From: Mesorhizobium sp. B2-7-2
GTDB lineage: Bacteria > Pseudomonadota > Alphaproteobacteria > Rhizobiales > Rhizobiaceae
Assembly: GCF_006440775.1 (NCBI RefSeq)
Contig: NZ_VFTZ01000018.1
Location: 48,167-112,166, forward strand
DNA length: 64,000 nucleotides
Direction of reading: 5' to 3'
Each line of letters opens with the position of its first letter. Positions within the stretch are counted from its first letter, which is position 1. The notes under the pieces were generated by a model. It was not told where the DNA came from. It did no database searches and saw only the letters and a program-made list of their open reading frames with translations. Below are positions 50,076 through 58,533 of this stretch, piece by piece. A program made the translations under genes and the position numbers.

Positions 50076-51158
50076 TCAAGCAAAGACATGCGCCTTGCCG
50101 GTGACGGTCAAGCGCACGATCTCGCCGATCTCCGGCGCGTCCATGCCTGTCCTGCGCAGGATCAGCGGCGTGTTGCCGATGGCGGCAGCATCGGGCGGGT
50201 CCGGGCTGTTGAGCAGCCGCACCGCGACGGTGCAGACCGAGCCCGCGAACTCGCAGTCCGTCACTTCGCCGAACAGCATGTCGGGTGTGCCCGACATGCC
50301 TTCGCGCGAGGTCCGTTTGAGCAGGATCTGCTCAGGCCGCAGCATGATGCGGGCGACATCGCGCCGTCCCTTCGTGTCGACGGCGACGCGGCCGAGCCGC
50401 GATACGGCGAAGCCATCCGCGATCCTGGCCGGCACGATGATGGCGTCGCCGAGGAACTCGGCGACCATCCTGTCCCTGGGTTGGAAATAGAGCTCGCGCG
50501 GCGTGCCGACCTGCGAGAACAGCCCTTCGCGCATAACCGCCACCTGGCTGGCGAAGGACAGCGCCTCGGCCTGGTCGTGCGTGACCAGGATGGTGGTGAT
50601 GCCCGCCTCTTCCAGAAGCTCGGCCACCGCCTTGCGCATCGAAGCGCGAAGCCCGGTGTCTAGCGCCGAAAACGGTTCGTCGAGCAGCATCAGCCTGGGC
50701 TTCATCGCCATGGCGCGGGCAAGCGCCACGCGCTGCTGCTGGCCACCGGAAAGCTCGTGCGGCCGGCGCTTCAGGATCGCCTTGTCCAGCCCGACGATGT
50801 AGGCGAGCTCGACAATATGCTCGGTTCGCTTGTCGGCATTCCGCGGGATGCCGAAGCCGATATTGTCGGCGATGGTGAGATGCGGGAACAGGGCACCGTC
50901 CTGGGCCACCACGCCGATGCCGCGGCGATGCGCCGGCACGGCCGCGCCGCCATTGGCGAGCACCTTGCCGTCGAGCGCGATGCGGCCGCGATCCGGCGCC
51001 TCGAAGCCGGCGATCAGCCTGAGCAAGGTGGTCTTGCCGCAGCCGGACGGCCCGACGATCGCGGTGCGGCTGCCGCTTTCGACTTTCAGGTCGACGCCGG
51101 CGAGCGCCGTCACCGGGCCGTAGCTCTTCGCGACGCCGCTGAGTTCGAGAAAGCTCAT
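50076..51158 (-). CDS. fbpC: Iron(III) ABC transporter ATP-binding protein
   Basis: The 360-residue ATPase has Walker A GPSGCGKT (36-43), signature LSGGQQQR (136-143), Walker B LMLLDEPFSALD and THDQAEAL. The C-terminal domain (DAIIVPARIADGFAVSRLGRVAV...IMLRPEQILL) is the FbpC/TOBE type. FbpC energises import of iron(III) delivered by FbpA. I start at ATG 51158, which overlaps the fbpB stop by 4 nt (ATGA). The longer open frame is a shadow of fbpB. Putrescine or thiamine transporters look similar, but the neighbours favour iron. Confidence 0.9.
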   Translation of the reverse strand: MSFLELSGVAKSYGPVTALAGVDLKVESGSRTAIVGPSGCGKTTLLRLIAGFEAPDRGRIALDGKVLANGGAAVPAHRRGIGVVAQDGALFPHLTIADNIGFGIPRNADKRTEHIVELAYIVGLDKAILKRRPHELSGGQQQRVALARAMAMKPRLMLLDEPFSALDTGLRASMRKAVAELLEEAGITTILVTHDQAEALSFASQVAVMREGLFSQVGTPRELYFQPRDRMVAEFLGDAIIVPARIADGFAVSRLGRVAVDTKGRRDVARIMLRPEQILLKRTSREGMSGTPDMLFGEVTDCEFAGSVCTVAVRLLNSPDPPDAAAIGNTPLILRRTGMDAPEIGEIVRLTVTGKAHVFA

Positions 51159-52729
51159 CGTCCGGCCATCCGCTTCGATTGGATGTAGAGCCACCAGGTC
51201 ATCGGCAACGACATCGCCACCATGATCAGCGCGTAAGGGGCGGCGGAGGCGTAGTCGATCTCGCCGCTGTAGGACCAAAATGCCATCGCCAGCGTGCGGG
51301 TGCCGTTGGGCGCCAGCATCTGGGTGGCGGTGAGCTCGTTGGTGATGCCGAGCGCCACCATCGCCATGCCGGCCGCGGCGCCCGGCGCCGAAAGGCGGAT
51401 GGTCGTCGACCACAGCGCCTTGACCGGCGGACGGCCGAGGCTGGAGGCGGCGCGCTCCAGCTCCACCGGCGCCTGCGCGATCGAGGCACGCAGGCTTATC
51501 AGCGCGCGCGGCAGGAACATCAGCGCGTAACCGAACAGGATGGTGAACAGCGTCTGGTAGAGCGGCAGCGCGACGCGCACGGTGATGGTCACCAGTGCCA
51601 GCGCGATGACCACGCCCGGCAACGCGCCGACGATATAGTTGCAGCTCTCGAGCAGGCGCTGCAGCGGCCCCGGCGCGCGGATCGAGATCCAGGCCATGGG
51701 CATGGCGGCGACCGTTGCGAGCACCGCGCCGGCGATGGCGAGGAACAGCGTCTGGCCGAGCGCCAGGCCGATCTCGTCCCAACGCCAGACTTCCGTGCCG
51801 CCGGCGAGCAGCCAGCGGCTGATCGTGACGAAGGGCACGCCGAGCGACAGCAACGCGACGCCGGCCGGCAAAAGCAGGCAGGGCAAGGCGGCGCGGCCGA
51901 GGCGAGCACGCTGCTGCTTGCGCGCGGCGCCGGAACCGACGCGGGCATAGCGCTCCTCGCCGCGGATCGTCACCTCGAGGGCGAGCAGGAAAAGGCAGCA
52001 GACCACCAGCACGGCGGCCAGCATGTTGGCTGCCGGACCGTTGAAGGTCGACTGGAATTGGTCGACGATCGCGGTGGTGAAGGTGTCGAAACGGATGAAG
52101 ACATAGAGGCCGTATTCAGCAAGCAAATGCAGGCCGACCAGCAGCGAGCCGCCGCAGATGGCGAGCCTGAGCTGCGGCAGGACGACACGCGCGAAGACCC
52201 GCCACGGGTCAAGACCGAGCGCTGCGGCCGCATCCTCCAGCGCCGGATCGAGGCGGCGCAGCGCGGCGGCGATCGGCAGGTAAAGGAATGGGAAATAAGC
52301 GATGACGGAGACCAGCACGCCGGCCCACAGCCCGTGCAGGCCCGGAACGAAGCTGATCCAGGCATAGGAGTGCACGAAAGCGGGGATGGCGAGTGGCGCG
52401 ACCGAAAGCCACGACCACCAGCGATTGCCGGGCAGGTCGCTGCGCTCGGTCAGCCAGGCGAGCGCCACCGACAGCACGATGGCGATCGGCACCGTGACGA
52501 CCACGAGGAGCATGGTGTTGACCAGCAATTCGCCGACGCGCGGGCGGAAGATCAGCGCCACCACGGTGCCCCTGCCGGTCTGGATCGCGGCCCAGACGAT
52601 GAAGGCGAGCGGCAGCAGCGCGGTGAGAGAGATAAGGGCTGCAGCGAGCGTGATCCACGACGCGGACCGGCGTTTCTTCATTCCCGCCGCCGCCAGTCTT
52701 GCCGGCGTCATGTCGAGCGCCGATTGCAT
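51155..52729 (-). CDS. fbpB: Iron(III) ABC transporter permease (two fused halves)
   Basis: The 524-residue protein has about twelve membrane helices, two ABC-permease domains in tandem as in FbpB/SfuB. EAA-like loops are DPALEDAAAALGLDPWRVFARVVLPQLR and APVELERAASSLGRPPVKALWSTTIRLSAPG. It forms the complete channel for ferric iron. Start is uncertain; I use ATG 52729 (MQSALDMTPARL), with 52711 possible. Separated from fbpA by 175 bp containing a strong hairpin. Confidence 0.88.
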   Translation of the reverse strand: MQSALDMTPARLAAAGMKKRRSASWITLAAALISLTALLPLAFIVWAAIQTGRGTVVALIFRPRVGELLVNTMLLVVVTVPIAIVLSVALAWLTERSDLPGNRWWSWLSVAPLAIPAFVHSYAWISFVPGLHGLWAGVLVSVIAYFPFLYLPIAAALRRLDPALEDAAAALGLDPWRVFARVVLPQLRLAICGGSLLVGLHLLAEYGLYVFIRFDTFTTAIVDQFQSTFNGPAANMLAAVLVVCCLFLLALEVTIRGEERYARVGSGAARKQQRARLGRAALPCLLLPAGVALLSLGVPFVTISRWLLAGGTEVWRWDEIGLALGQTLFLAIAGAVLATVAAMPMAWISIRAPGPLQRLLESCNYIVGALPGVVIALALVTITVRVALPLYQTLFTILFGYALMFLPRALISLRASIAQAPVELERAASSLGRPPVKALWSTTIRLSAPGAAAGMAMVALGITNELTATQMLAPNGTRTLAMAFWSYSGEIDYASAAPYALIMVAMSLPMTWWLYIQSKRMAGR

Positions 52730-52831
52730 CAGGCAGGCCGCTGGGTCGCCTCCGCCTGCCGGCGGAAGCGGTGCGATGTGACACTCAGGCGGGTCGAAGC
52801 GCAGTCGATTATCATCGACGAAGCGATCTCC

Positions 52832-52872
52832 AAACAAAAACGCTCCCGCGGAAGGCAAATTCCCGCGGGAGC
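52832..52872 (-). terminator. Strong hairpin terminator between fbpA and fbpB
   Basis: On the minus strand GCTCCCGCGG and CCGCGGGAGC form a perfect 10-bp stem (52872-52863 with 52851-52842) around an 11-nt loop, followed by GTTTTTGTTT. This is a textbook intrinsic terminator 33 bp after fbpA. Partial readthrough would give much more binding protein than permease and ATPase. Confidence 0.85.
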
Positions 52873-52904
52873 ACGGTCGTTTGCCCTTTTAGGACGAACG
52901 CGAA

Positions 52905-53909
52905 CTAAAGCAAGCCGGCTTGCGTCATCAGGTCGATGACCTTCTTGGAATTCAGCATCGCCGGATCGACTTTCGGCGCCTGCAGGTCGGTCAGCGGCAC
53001 CAGCTTAGGGTTGGATTGGGCATCCTTGCCGATCGCATATTCATAGGACGTTCCGGTCTTCAGCACATCCTGGCCGCCCTTGCCGGTCACCCACTTCAGG
53101 AATGCCTGGGCTTCCTTCGGATGCTTGCTGGAAGCCAGCACGCCGCCGCCCGACACCGAAACGAAGGCGCCCGGGTCCTGGTTCTTGAAATAGTGCAGGC
53201 CGACATTCCCGCTGTTCTCGCCGGTCTTGGCCTGATCGCCAAAATAGTAATAGTGGTAGATCACGCCGCCGTCGATCTCGCCGGCATTGACCGCCTTCAT
53301 CACCGTTGAGTTGCCCTTGTAGGCGGTGAAATTCTCCTTCATCGCCTTCAGCCAGTCGGCGGTAGCGGCCTCGCCCTTGAGCTCAAGCAGGGCGCTGACA
53401 ATGGCCTGGAAGTCGGCGCCGGACGGCGAAGCGGCCCAGCGGCCCTTCCAGCTCGGATCGGCAAGATCGAGCAGCGACTTCGGCAACTGGTCTTCCTTCA
53501 GCTTGGCCTTGTTATAGGCAAAGACGGTGCTGCGGGCGGCAACGCCGACCCACTTGCCAGTCGACGGCTGGTATTCCTGCGGCACCTGCGCCAGCGTATC
53601 GGCGTCGACCGGCGCGAACAGGCCGGCGGCCTCGACCAGCGCCATTGCCGGCGAATTCTCGGTCAGGAACACGTCGGCCGGCGAGGCCGCTCCCTCGGCG
53701 ACGATCTGGTTGGAGAAGTCGCTGTCGCCGCCGTTGCGCAGCGTAACCTTGATGCCGGTTTCCTTGGTGAAGCCCGCTGCCCATTCCTTGGCGAGGCTCT
53801 CATGCTGGGCATTGTAGACGACGATGCCTTGATCCTTGGCCATGGCGGAGCCTGCGGTCAGGCCGAGCGCCAGCGCGGCGCCGGCGAGCGTGGATAGGGC
53901 AATTTTCAT
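52905..53909 (-). CDS. fbpA: Iron(III) ABC transporter substrate-binding protein
   Basis: The 334-residue protein has a signal peptide (KIALSTLAGAALALGLTAGSAMAKD, cleavage after AMA) and an FbpA-like fold: GIVVYNAQHESLAKEWAAGFTKETGIKVTLRNGGDSDFSNQIVAEGAASPADVFLTENSPAMALVEAAGLF. Iron-coordinating tyrosines are expected in GGVIYHYYYFGD (near residue 222). Start ATG 53909 is placed so that GAGG lies 9 nt upstream; TTG and ATG codons just upstream are less well spaced. A TGA-N9-TCA operator lies 58 bp upstream. Confidence 0.92.
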   Translation of the reverse strand: MKIALSTLAGAALALGLTAGSAMAKDQGIVVYNAQHESLAKEWAAGFTKETGIKVTLRNGGDSDFSNQIVAEGAASPADVFLTENSPAMALVEAAGLFAPVDADTLAQVPQEYQPSTGKWVGVAARSTVFAYNKAKLKEDQLPKSLLDLADPSWKGRWAASPSGADFQAIVSALLELKGEAATADWLKAMKENFTAYKGNSTVMKAVNAGEIDGGVIYHYYYFGDQAKTGENSGNVGLHYFKNQDPGAFVSVSGGGVLASSKHPKEAQAFLKWVTGKGGQDVLKTGTSYEYAIGKDAQSNPKLVPLTDLQAPKVDPAMLNSKKVIDLMTQAGLL

Positions 53910-53966
53910 GGGCATCGTCCTCAATTCGAGACAGGGGTTTTGGGCACGGCTGCACCTATCAATACA

Positions 53967-53981
53967 TGATTGTAATAGTCA
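53967..53981. promoter_or_regulatory. RirA-type iron-responsive operator upstream of fbpA
   Basis: TGATTGTAATAGTCA fits TGA-N9-TCA, the iron-responsive operator recognised by RirA in rhizobia. On the minus strand it overlaps TTGACT (53982-53977), a candidate -35 of the fbpA promoter, so binding would block transcription when iron is plentiful. A diverging gene starts at 54114, but its own promoter lies further away. Confidence 0.6.
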
Positions 53982-54069
53982 ACATTGTGACCCTGCTTCA
54001 ATCGGTCGCCGTTCCGCAAACTTTCGTGATTTTGCGGCAGTTTGGCTTGGACATTATTTCGCCGGCCAC

Positions 54070-54095
54070 GTAACAAACCAGGGCCGAGACGCGAA
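54070..54095 (+). promoter_or_regulatory. SigF-type (ECF) autoregulated promoter
   Basis: GTAACA (54070-54075), 16 bp, then CGAA (54092-54095) matches the Caulobacter SigF consensus GTAACC-N16-CGAA as I recall it. The site lies 18 bp before the start of the sigma factor gene. This suggests that the sigma factor drives its own operon. Confidence 0.65.
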
Positions 54096-54113
54096 CATTG
54101 GGGGTGAACTCTT

Positions 54114-54656
54114 GTGACCGGCAAGGATGAGGCCGAGCTTTCCCGGCTGCTCAGGGCCGCGATCGCGGGAGACGAAAGGGCTTATGCCGACTTTCTGCAC
54201 GGGATCGCCGCCCTCGTTCGCGGCTTTGTCCGGCGCAAGATCGTTCAAGGCGGGGTCGATCCCGAGGATGTCGTGCAGGAAACCTTGCTGGCCATTCATG
54301 TCAAACGCCACACCTGGCGGCCGGATGCGCCGGTGCTGCCCTGGGTCTATGCGATCGCCCGTTTCAAGCTGATCGACGCGTTCCGCCGCCGCGGACGGCG
54401 CATCGAGGTCGAGATCGACGAGATCGCGGAAACCTTCGCCGAGCCGGAGACGGAAACGGTGAGCGAGCGCGACATCAACCGGGCGCTAGACGGCCTGCCG
54501 CCGTCGCAACGCTCCGTGGTCTCCTTGATCTCGGTCGACGGGCAGTCGATCGGCGAGACGGCGGCCAAGCTCGGCATCAGCGAGACGGCGGTGCGCGTTT
54601 CGCTGCATCGCGGCCTGGCCGCGATCGCCAAAAGATTTGGACGAACAGCGACATGA
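54114..54656 (+). CDS. sigF: ECF sigma factor, SigF group
   Basis: The 180-residue protein has region 2 (YADFLHGIAALVRGFVRRKIVQGGVDPEDVVQETLLAIHVKRHTWRPDAPVLPWVYAIARFKLIDAFRRRGRR) and region 4 (RALDGLPPSQRSVVSLISVDGQSIGETAAKLGISETAVRVSLHRGLAAI) of an ECF sigma factor. It is followed with 4-nt overlap by a DUF1109/NrsF gene, the cognate membrane anti-sigma in Caulobacter, where SigF answers oxidative and heavy-metal stress. A GTG start follows GGGGGTG. A matching promoter lies just upstream. Confidence 0.9.
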   Translation: MTGKDEAELSRLLRAAIAGDERAYADFLHGIAALVRGFVRRKIVQGGVDPEDVVQETLLAIHVKRHTWRPDAPVLPWVYAIARFKLIDAFRRRGRRIEVEIDEIAETFAEPETETVSERDINRALDGLPPSQRSVVSLISVDGQSIGETAAKLGISETAVRVSLHRGLAAIAKRFGRTAT

Positions 54657-55291
54657 GGACAGAGGATCTCATCAAGGCGCTCGACGCCGATGCCCGCGAC
54701 GAGGCGATGCCGATGGGCAAAGCCTGGTGGCTGGCGGTCGGCGTGGCCATGGTGATCGCGGCGGCGGTCTTCTTCGCGACCATCGGGCCGCGTCCCGACA
54801 TCATGCCCGCTATGCACACGATGCGCTTCATGTCCAAATTCGTGTTCACGCTGACGCTCGCGGTGAGCGCCTTCGCGCTGATCCGCGCGCTGTCGATGCC
54901 GGGCGCCTCGACCAGGCGCGCAATGGCCCGGATGATTGCCGCGCCGCTTCTGGTGGTGCTGGCGGTGGTTCTCGAGCTTTTCGTCGTGCCCGAGGCCGAT
55001 TGGGGCAAGCGGCTTATCGGCTCGAACATGATGATCTGCATGAGCTTCATCCCGCTGATCGGCATCGGCCCGCTGGCGATCTTCCTCGGCATGCTGCGCT
55101 ATGGCGCGCCGACGCGGCCGGTGTTGGCGGGCGCGGTGGCGGGCCTGCTCGCGGGCGGGCTCGCGGCTACCTTCTACGCCGCGCATTGCTTCGACGATTC
55201 GCCGCTCTTCGTCGCCACCTGGTATACGGTCGCGATCGCCTTCCTCACCGCGCTCGGCGCGCTTGGCGGGCGGTTTTTCGTCCGCTGGTAG
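54653..55291 (+). CDS. nrsF: NrsF (DUF1109) membrane anti-sigma factor
   Basis: The 212-residue protein has six membrane helices and a short cytoplasmic N-terminus (MRTEDLIKALDADAR) expected to hold the sigma factor. DUF1109 features include the MHTMRFMSKFVFTLTLAVSAFALIRALSMPG stretch and paired cysteines (MMICMSF and YAAHCFDDSPLF) that in Caulobacter NrsF sense stress. The start overlaps the sigF stop by 4 nt. Three hairpins follow the gene. Confidence 0.9.
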   Translation: MRTEDLIKALDADARDEAMPMGKAWWLAVGVAMVIAAAVFFATIGPRPDIMPAMHTMRFMSKFVFTLTLAVSAFALIRALSMPGASTRRAMARMIAAPLLVVLAVVLELFVVPEADWGKRLIGSNMMICMSFIPLIGIGPLAIFLGMLRYGAPTRPVLAGAVAGLLAGGLAATFYAAHCFDDSPLFVATWYTVAIAFLTALGALGGRFFVRW

Positions 55292-55360
55292 GATTACACA
55301 CCGATCCTTCGGTACAGTTTTGAAACAGTACCTTAATCATACCGGCAATTGTTTGCCGGT
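55290..55360. terminator. Three successive hairpins after nrsF
   Basis: Three inverted repeats lie in a row: AGGAT/ATCCT (55290-55308), GGTACAGTTT/AAACAGTACC with one mismatch (55311-55332), and ACCGGCAA/TTGCCGGT, perfect with a TTGT loop (55341-55360). The middle one is followed by TTAATCAT. They probably terminate the sigF-nrsF transcript before the GGDEF gene, though no long T run is present. Confidence 0.55.
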
Positions 55361-55456
55361 TATCGGAGCGGCCGCTGCCGCTCGTGCAACCATTCCTTAA
55401 AATCGATCCGCCAGGGTTGTGGCAACGCGCAGTCGCGCATTGGGTGGGATCGCATT

Positions 55457-57424
55457 GTGGCGTGGTTGAGTTGGAAAGGTCTGCGGGCCGGCAAGCGCGC
55501 CGTGCCCGTCTTGATGGCAGCCGGACTCGTTGCCTTGACGGCATCGGTCCTGTTGCCGGCGCTGGAACTCGGCACGGACGCGCTGAAGATCTGCCTGCAG
55601 ATATCCGTCGCCGTCACGGCCGTCACGCTGTTTGTCTCGGCGCTGTTCATCCGCAAGATCATCGACGACCGCCGGCAGATTGCCGAGAGCGAGCAACGCT
55701 TCCGCCGGGCCATGGAGGATTCGGCGATCGGCGTCGCCATTGTCGGCCTCGATGGCCGCGTCGTTCAGGCCAACCCCGCCTTCGCCGACATGCTCGGATA
55801 CACCCGCGCGGAGATCGAGGCGCTGACTTTCTTCCAGATCACGCATCCCGACGACCTGCAGATCGGCCGCGAGACGATGACGAGCCTGAAGGAAGGCAAG
55901 ATCCACTCCTTCCATTTCGAGAAGCGGTATCTGCGCAAGGACGGCACCCCGGTCTGGGCGCAGCTCGCCGGCTCGGTCATCCGTGAAGAGGAGACAGGTC
56001 GTCCGCTCTATCTGGTGTCGCAGATCGAGGACATCGATGCGCGCAAGCAGGCCGAAGCGCGCATCGCCGAGGCGGAGGACCGGTGGAATTTCGCGCTCAC
56101 CAGTGCCGGACAGGGTATCTGGAGCCTCGACATGCGCAGGGGCGGCACCACCTATTCCGAAACCTGGGTGAAGATGCTGGGCTATGCCGATGGCGAGCTC
56201 GACGGCGACCCCGATCGCTGGCTGACCATGATCCATCCCGACGACCAGGAACGCGTTGCCGAGGCGGATCGCGCGCATCTTGCCGGCGAGACGCCCTTTT
56301 TCGAGGCCGAGTTCCGGATGCGCCACAAGGACGGCCGCTGGGTCTGGATTCTCGACCGCGGCAAGGCGATCGAGCGCGACGGCGGGGGCCGGCTGATCCG
56401 GGCAATCGGCAGCCTGACCGATATCACGGAACGCAAGGAGGCCGAGGCGCGGCTGATGGTTTCGGCGGCTATGCTGGCCGACGAGAAAGAGCGTCTCAGG
56501 GTGACGCTGCAGTCGATCGGCGACGCGGTGATCTGCACCGATGCCGCCAACCGCATCACCTTCATGAACCCGGTCGCGGAAAAACTCACCGGCGTCGAAG
56601 TCGGCGAGGCCCTGGGCAAGCAGCTCGGCCATGTCTACTGGGCGGTCGACGAGGAAAGCGGACAGAAAATCGCGCTCTCGCGCCCTTCCACGAGCGAGCG
56701 GCCGCACTGCGACCAGAACACGCGCGCTGTCCTTGTCCGGCGCGACGACACGCGCTGCAGCATCCGCCAGGTGGTGTCGCCGATCATGAACGACCGCCAC
56801 GAGTTCTGCGGCCTCGTCATCGTCTTCCAGGATTTCAGCGACGCGCGCGCCCTGCAGCGCCAGCTGGCCTACGCCGCCGCCCACGACGCGCTGACCGGGC
56901 TCGCCAATCGCTCGAGCTTCATCCGCATCATGGAGGACCTGGTCGACCAATGCCGCCTCAATGGCGGCGAGCATCAGTTCATGTTCGTCGATCTCGATCA
57001 CTTCAAGGCGGTCAACGACACCGGCGGCCATGCCGCGGGCGATGCGCTGCTCAAGCGCGTGGCCGACGCCCTGCGCAATGTGCTTGGCCCGGAAGACATC
57101 GTTGCGCGGCTTGGCGGCGACGAGTTCGCCGTCGTCCTCAAATCGGGCGCCGCGGCGCACGGGCCGATTGCGGCGCGCTCGATCATCGACGCCATCGGCA
57201 ACCTCGACTTCAGCTGGGACGGGCGCCCGCATTCGATCGGCGCCAGCATCGGGCTTGCGCCGATCCGCGCCGGTTGCGGCGAAGTGGACGAGATCATCGC
57301 CCGCGCCGACGCCGCCTGCTATGCCGCCAAGGCGGCCGGGCGCGGCTGCGTTTCCGCCGCGCCCGACGAAGACGAAATTTCGAAAGTCGGCGTGCCACCT
57401 CCGCCGCTCGCCGCGGCGTCCTGA
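55457..57424 (+). CDS. Membrane-bound PAS-GGDEF diguanylate cyclase
   Basis: The 655-residue protein has two membrane helices (about 13-35 and 45-65), then three PAS domains and a GGDEF domain. PAS1 is RFRRAMEDSAIGVAIVGLDGRVVQANPAFADMLGY; PAS2 is RWNFALTSAGQGIWSLDMRRGG; PAS3 is LRVTLQSIGDAVICTDAANRITFMNPVAEKLTG. GGDEF has ALTGLANRSSFIRIMEDLVDQ, FVDLDHFKAVNDTGGHAAGDALLKRVA and RLGGDEFAVVL with intact active site. It makes cyclic di-GMP under control of an unknown signal. No EAL domain. GTG 55457 (VAWLSWKGLRAGKRA) follows GGTGGGAT; start uncertain. Confidence 0.88.
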   Translation: MAWLSWKGLRAGKRAVPVLMAAGLVALTASVLLPALELGTDALKICLQISVAVTAVTLFVSALFIRKIIDDRRQIAESEQRFRRAMEDSAIGVAIVGLDGRVVQANPAFADMLGYTRAEIEALTFFQITHPDDLQIGRETMTSLKEGKIHSFHFEKRYLRKDGTPVWAQLAGSVIREEETGRPLYLVSQIEDIDARKQAEARIAEAEDRWNFALTSAGQGIWSLDMRRGGTTYSETWVKMLGYADGELDGDPDRWLTMIHPDDQERVAEADRAHLAGETPFFEAEFRMRHKDGRWVWILDRGKAIERDGGGRLIRAIGSLTDITERKEAEARLMVSAAMLADEKERLRVTLQSIGDAVICTDAANRITFMNPVAEKLTGVEVGEALGKQLGHVYWAVDEESGQKIALSRPSTSERPHCDQNTRAVLVRRDDTRCSIRQVVSPIMNDRHEFCGLVIVFQDFSDARALQRQLAYAAAHDALTGLANRSSFIRIMEDLVDQCRLNGGEHQFMFVDLDHFKAVNDTGGHAAGDALLKRVADALRNVLGPEDIVARLGGDEFAVVLKSGAAAHGPIAARSIIDAIGNLDFSWDGRPHSIGASIGLAPIRAGCGEVDEIIARADAACYAAKAAGRGCVSAAPDEDEISKVGVPPPPLAAAS

Positions 57425-57454
57425 GCCGTTTCGAAAGGGTTCAGCCGGGGAAGA

Positions 57455-58333
57455 TCAGCGCGTCGGCACCGGATGGTCGCCGCGATAGTCGTAGAAGCCG
57501 CGGCCGGTCTTGCGGCCGAGCCAGCCGGCCTCGACATATTTCACCAGCAGCGGGCAGGGGCGGTATTTCGAATCCGACAGGCCCTCATGCAGCACCTGCA
57601 TGATCGACAGGCAGGTGTCGAGGCCGATGAAGTCGGCAAGCTGCAGCGGTCCCATCGGGTGGTTGGCGCCGAGCCGCATGGCGGTATCGATGGCGTCGAC
57701 CGTGCCGACGCCCTCATAGAGCGTGTAGATCGCCTCGTTGATCATCGGCAAAAGGATGCGGTTGACGATGAAGGCCGGGAAATCCTCGGAAACGGTGATC
57801 GTCTTGTCGAGGTGCTTCACATAGCTCTTGGCAGCCTCGAAGGTCTGGTCCTCCGTGGCGATACCGCGCACCAGCTCGACCAGCTTCATCACCGGCACCG
57901 GGTTCATGAAATGAATGCCGATGAAGCGTTCCGGCCGGTCGGTCTGCGCGGCAAGCCGGGTGATCGAGATCGACGAGGTGTTTGTCGCCAGGATCGCTTC
58001 CGGGTTGAGCTGCGGGCAAAGCTGCGCGTAGATCTTGCGCTTGACCGTCTCGTCCTCGGTCGCCGCTTCGATCACCAGATCGGCGGCCGCTAGATCGGCC
58101 ATGGTCGGGGCGGCGGAAATACGCGCCATTGCTTCGTTGCGCGCCTTCTCCTCGAGCTTGCCGGAACCGACCTGGCGCGCCATGTTGCCGCTGATGGTGG
58201 CGATGCCCTTCTCGATACGGTCGGGCGACACGTCGTGGATCAGGACCTTGTAGCCGCCCAGCGCCGAGACATGGGCGATACCGCCACCCATCTGACCCGC
58301 GCCGACAATGCCGATCGTCTCGATCTTGCTCAT
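57455..58333 (-). CDS. hbd: 3-Hydroxybutyryl-CoA dehydrogenase
   Basis: The 292-residue enzyme has the NAD-binding GIVGAGQMGGGIAHVSALGGYKVLIHDVS, AADLVIEAATEDETVKRKIYAQL, the catalytic-histidine region ERFIGIHFMNPVPVMKLVELVRG, and the C-terminal FPAFIVNRILLPMINEAIYTLYEGVGTVDAIDTAMRLGANHPMGPLQLADFIGLDT. It interconverts 3-hydroxybutyryl-CoA and acetoacetyl-CoA. Start ATG 58333 (MSKIETIGIVG) rather than 72 nt upstream. It lies 200 bp downstream of etfA on the same strand, a typical rhizobial order linking beta-oxidation and electron transfer. Confidence 0.95.
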   Translation of the reverse strand: MSKIETIGIVGAGQMGGGIAHVSALGGYKVLIHDVSPDRIEKGIATISGNMARQVGSGKLEEKARNEAMARISAAPTMADLAAADLVIEAATEDETVKRKIYAQLCPQLNPEAILATNTSSISITRLAAQTDRPERFIGIHFMNPVPVMKLVELVRGIATEDQTFEAAKSYVKHLDKTITVSEDFPAFIVNRILLPMINEAIYTLYEGVGTVDAIDTAMRLGANHPMGPLQLADFIGLDTCLSIMQVLHEGLSDSKYRPCPLLVKYVEAGWLGRKTGRGFYDYRGDHPVPTR

Positions 58334-58402
58334 GACCCCGATCCCGTCCGGAGCATCTTCCGCTTCTTGAAGCGCGGAAACGCTCCTGTTGTTCATTTCC
58401 TG

Positions 58403-58429
58403 CAATCCGGACGCAAAACCGCCGGATTG
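58403..58429. repeat. Inverted repeat between etfA and hbd
   Basis: CAATCCGG (58403-58410) and CCGGATTG (58422-58429) form a perfect 8-bp stem around GCAAAACCG-type loop sequence. There is no T run on either strand, so it may be a repeat remnant of the AAAACCGC family or an mRNA processing site. The rest of this 200-bp gap shows nothing clear. Confidence 0.55.
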
Positions 58430-58533
58430 GCTTCAGGCCTTGATGGCCCGCTTTTTGTGCAGTGCAAACTAAAAGGGCGGGGCGACTTCGTCTACCCCAC
58501 CCTTCCGATTTTAATATGCCAGAACCGCTGGCG

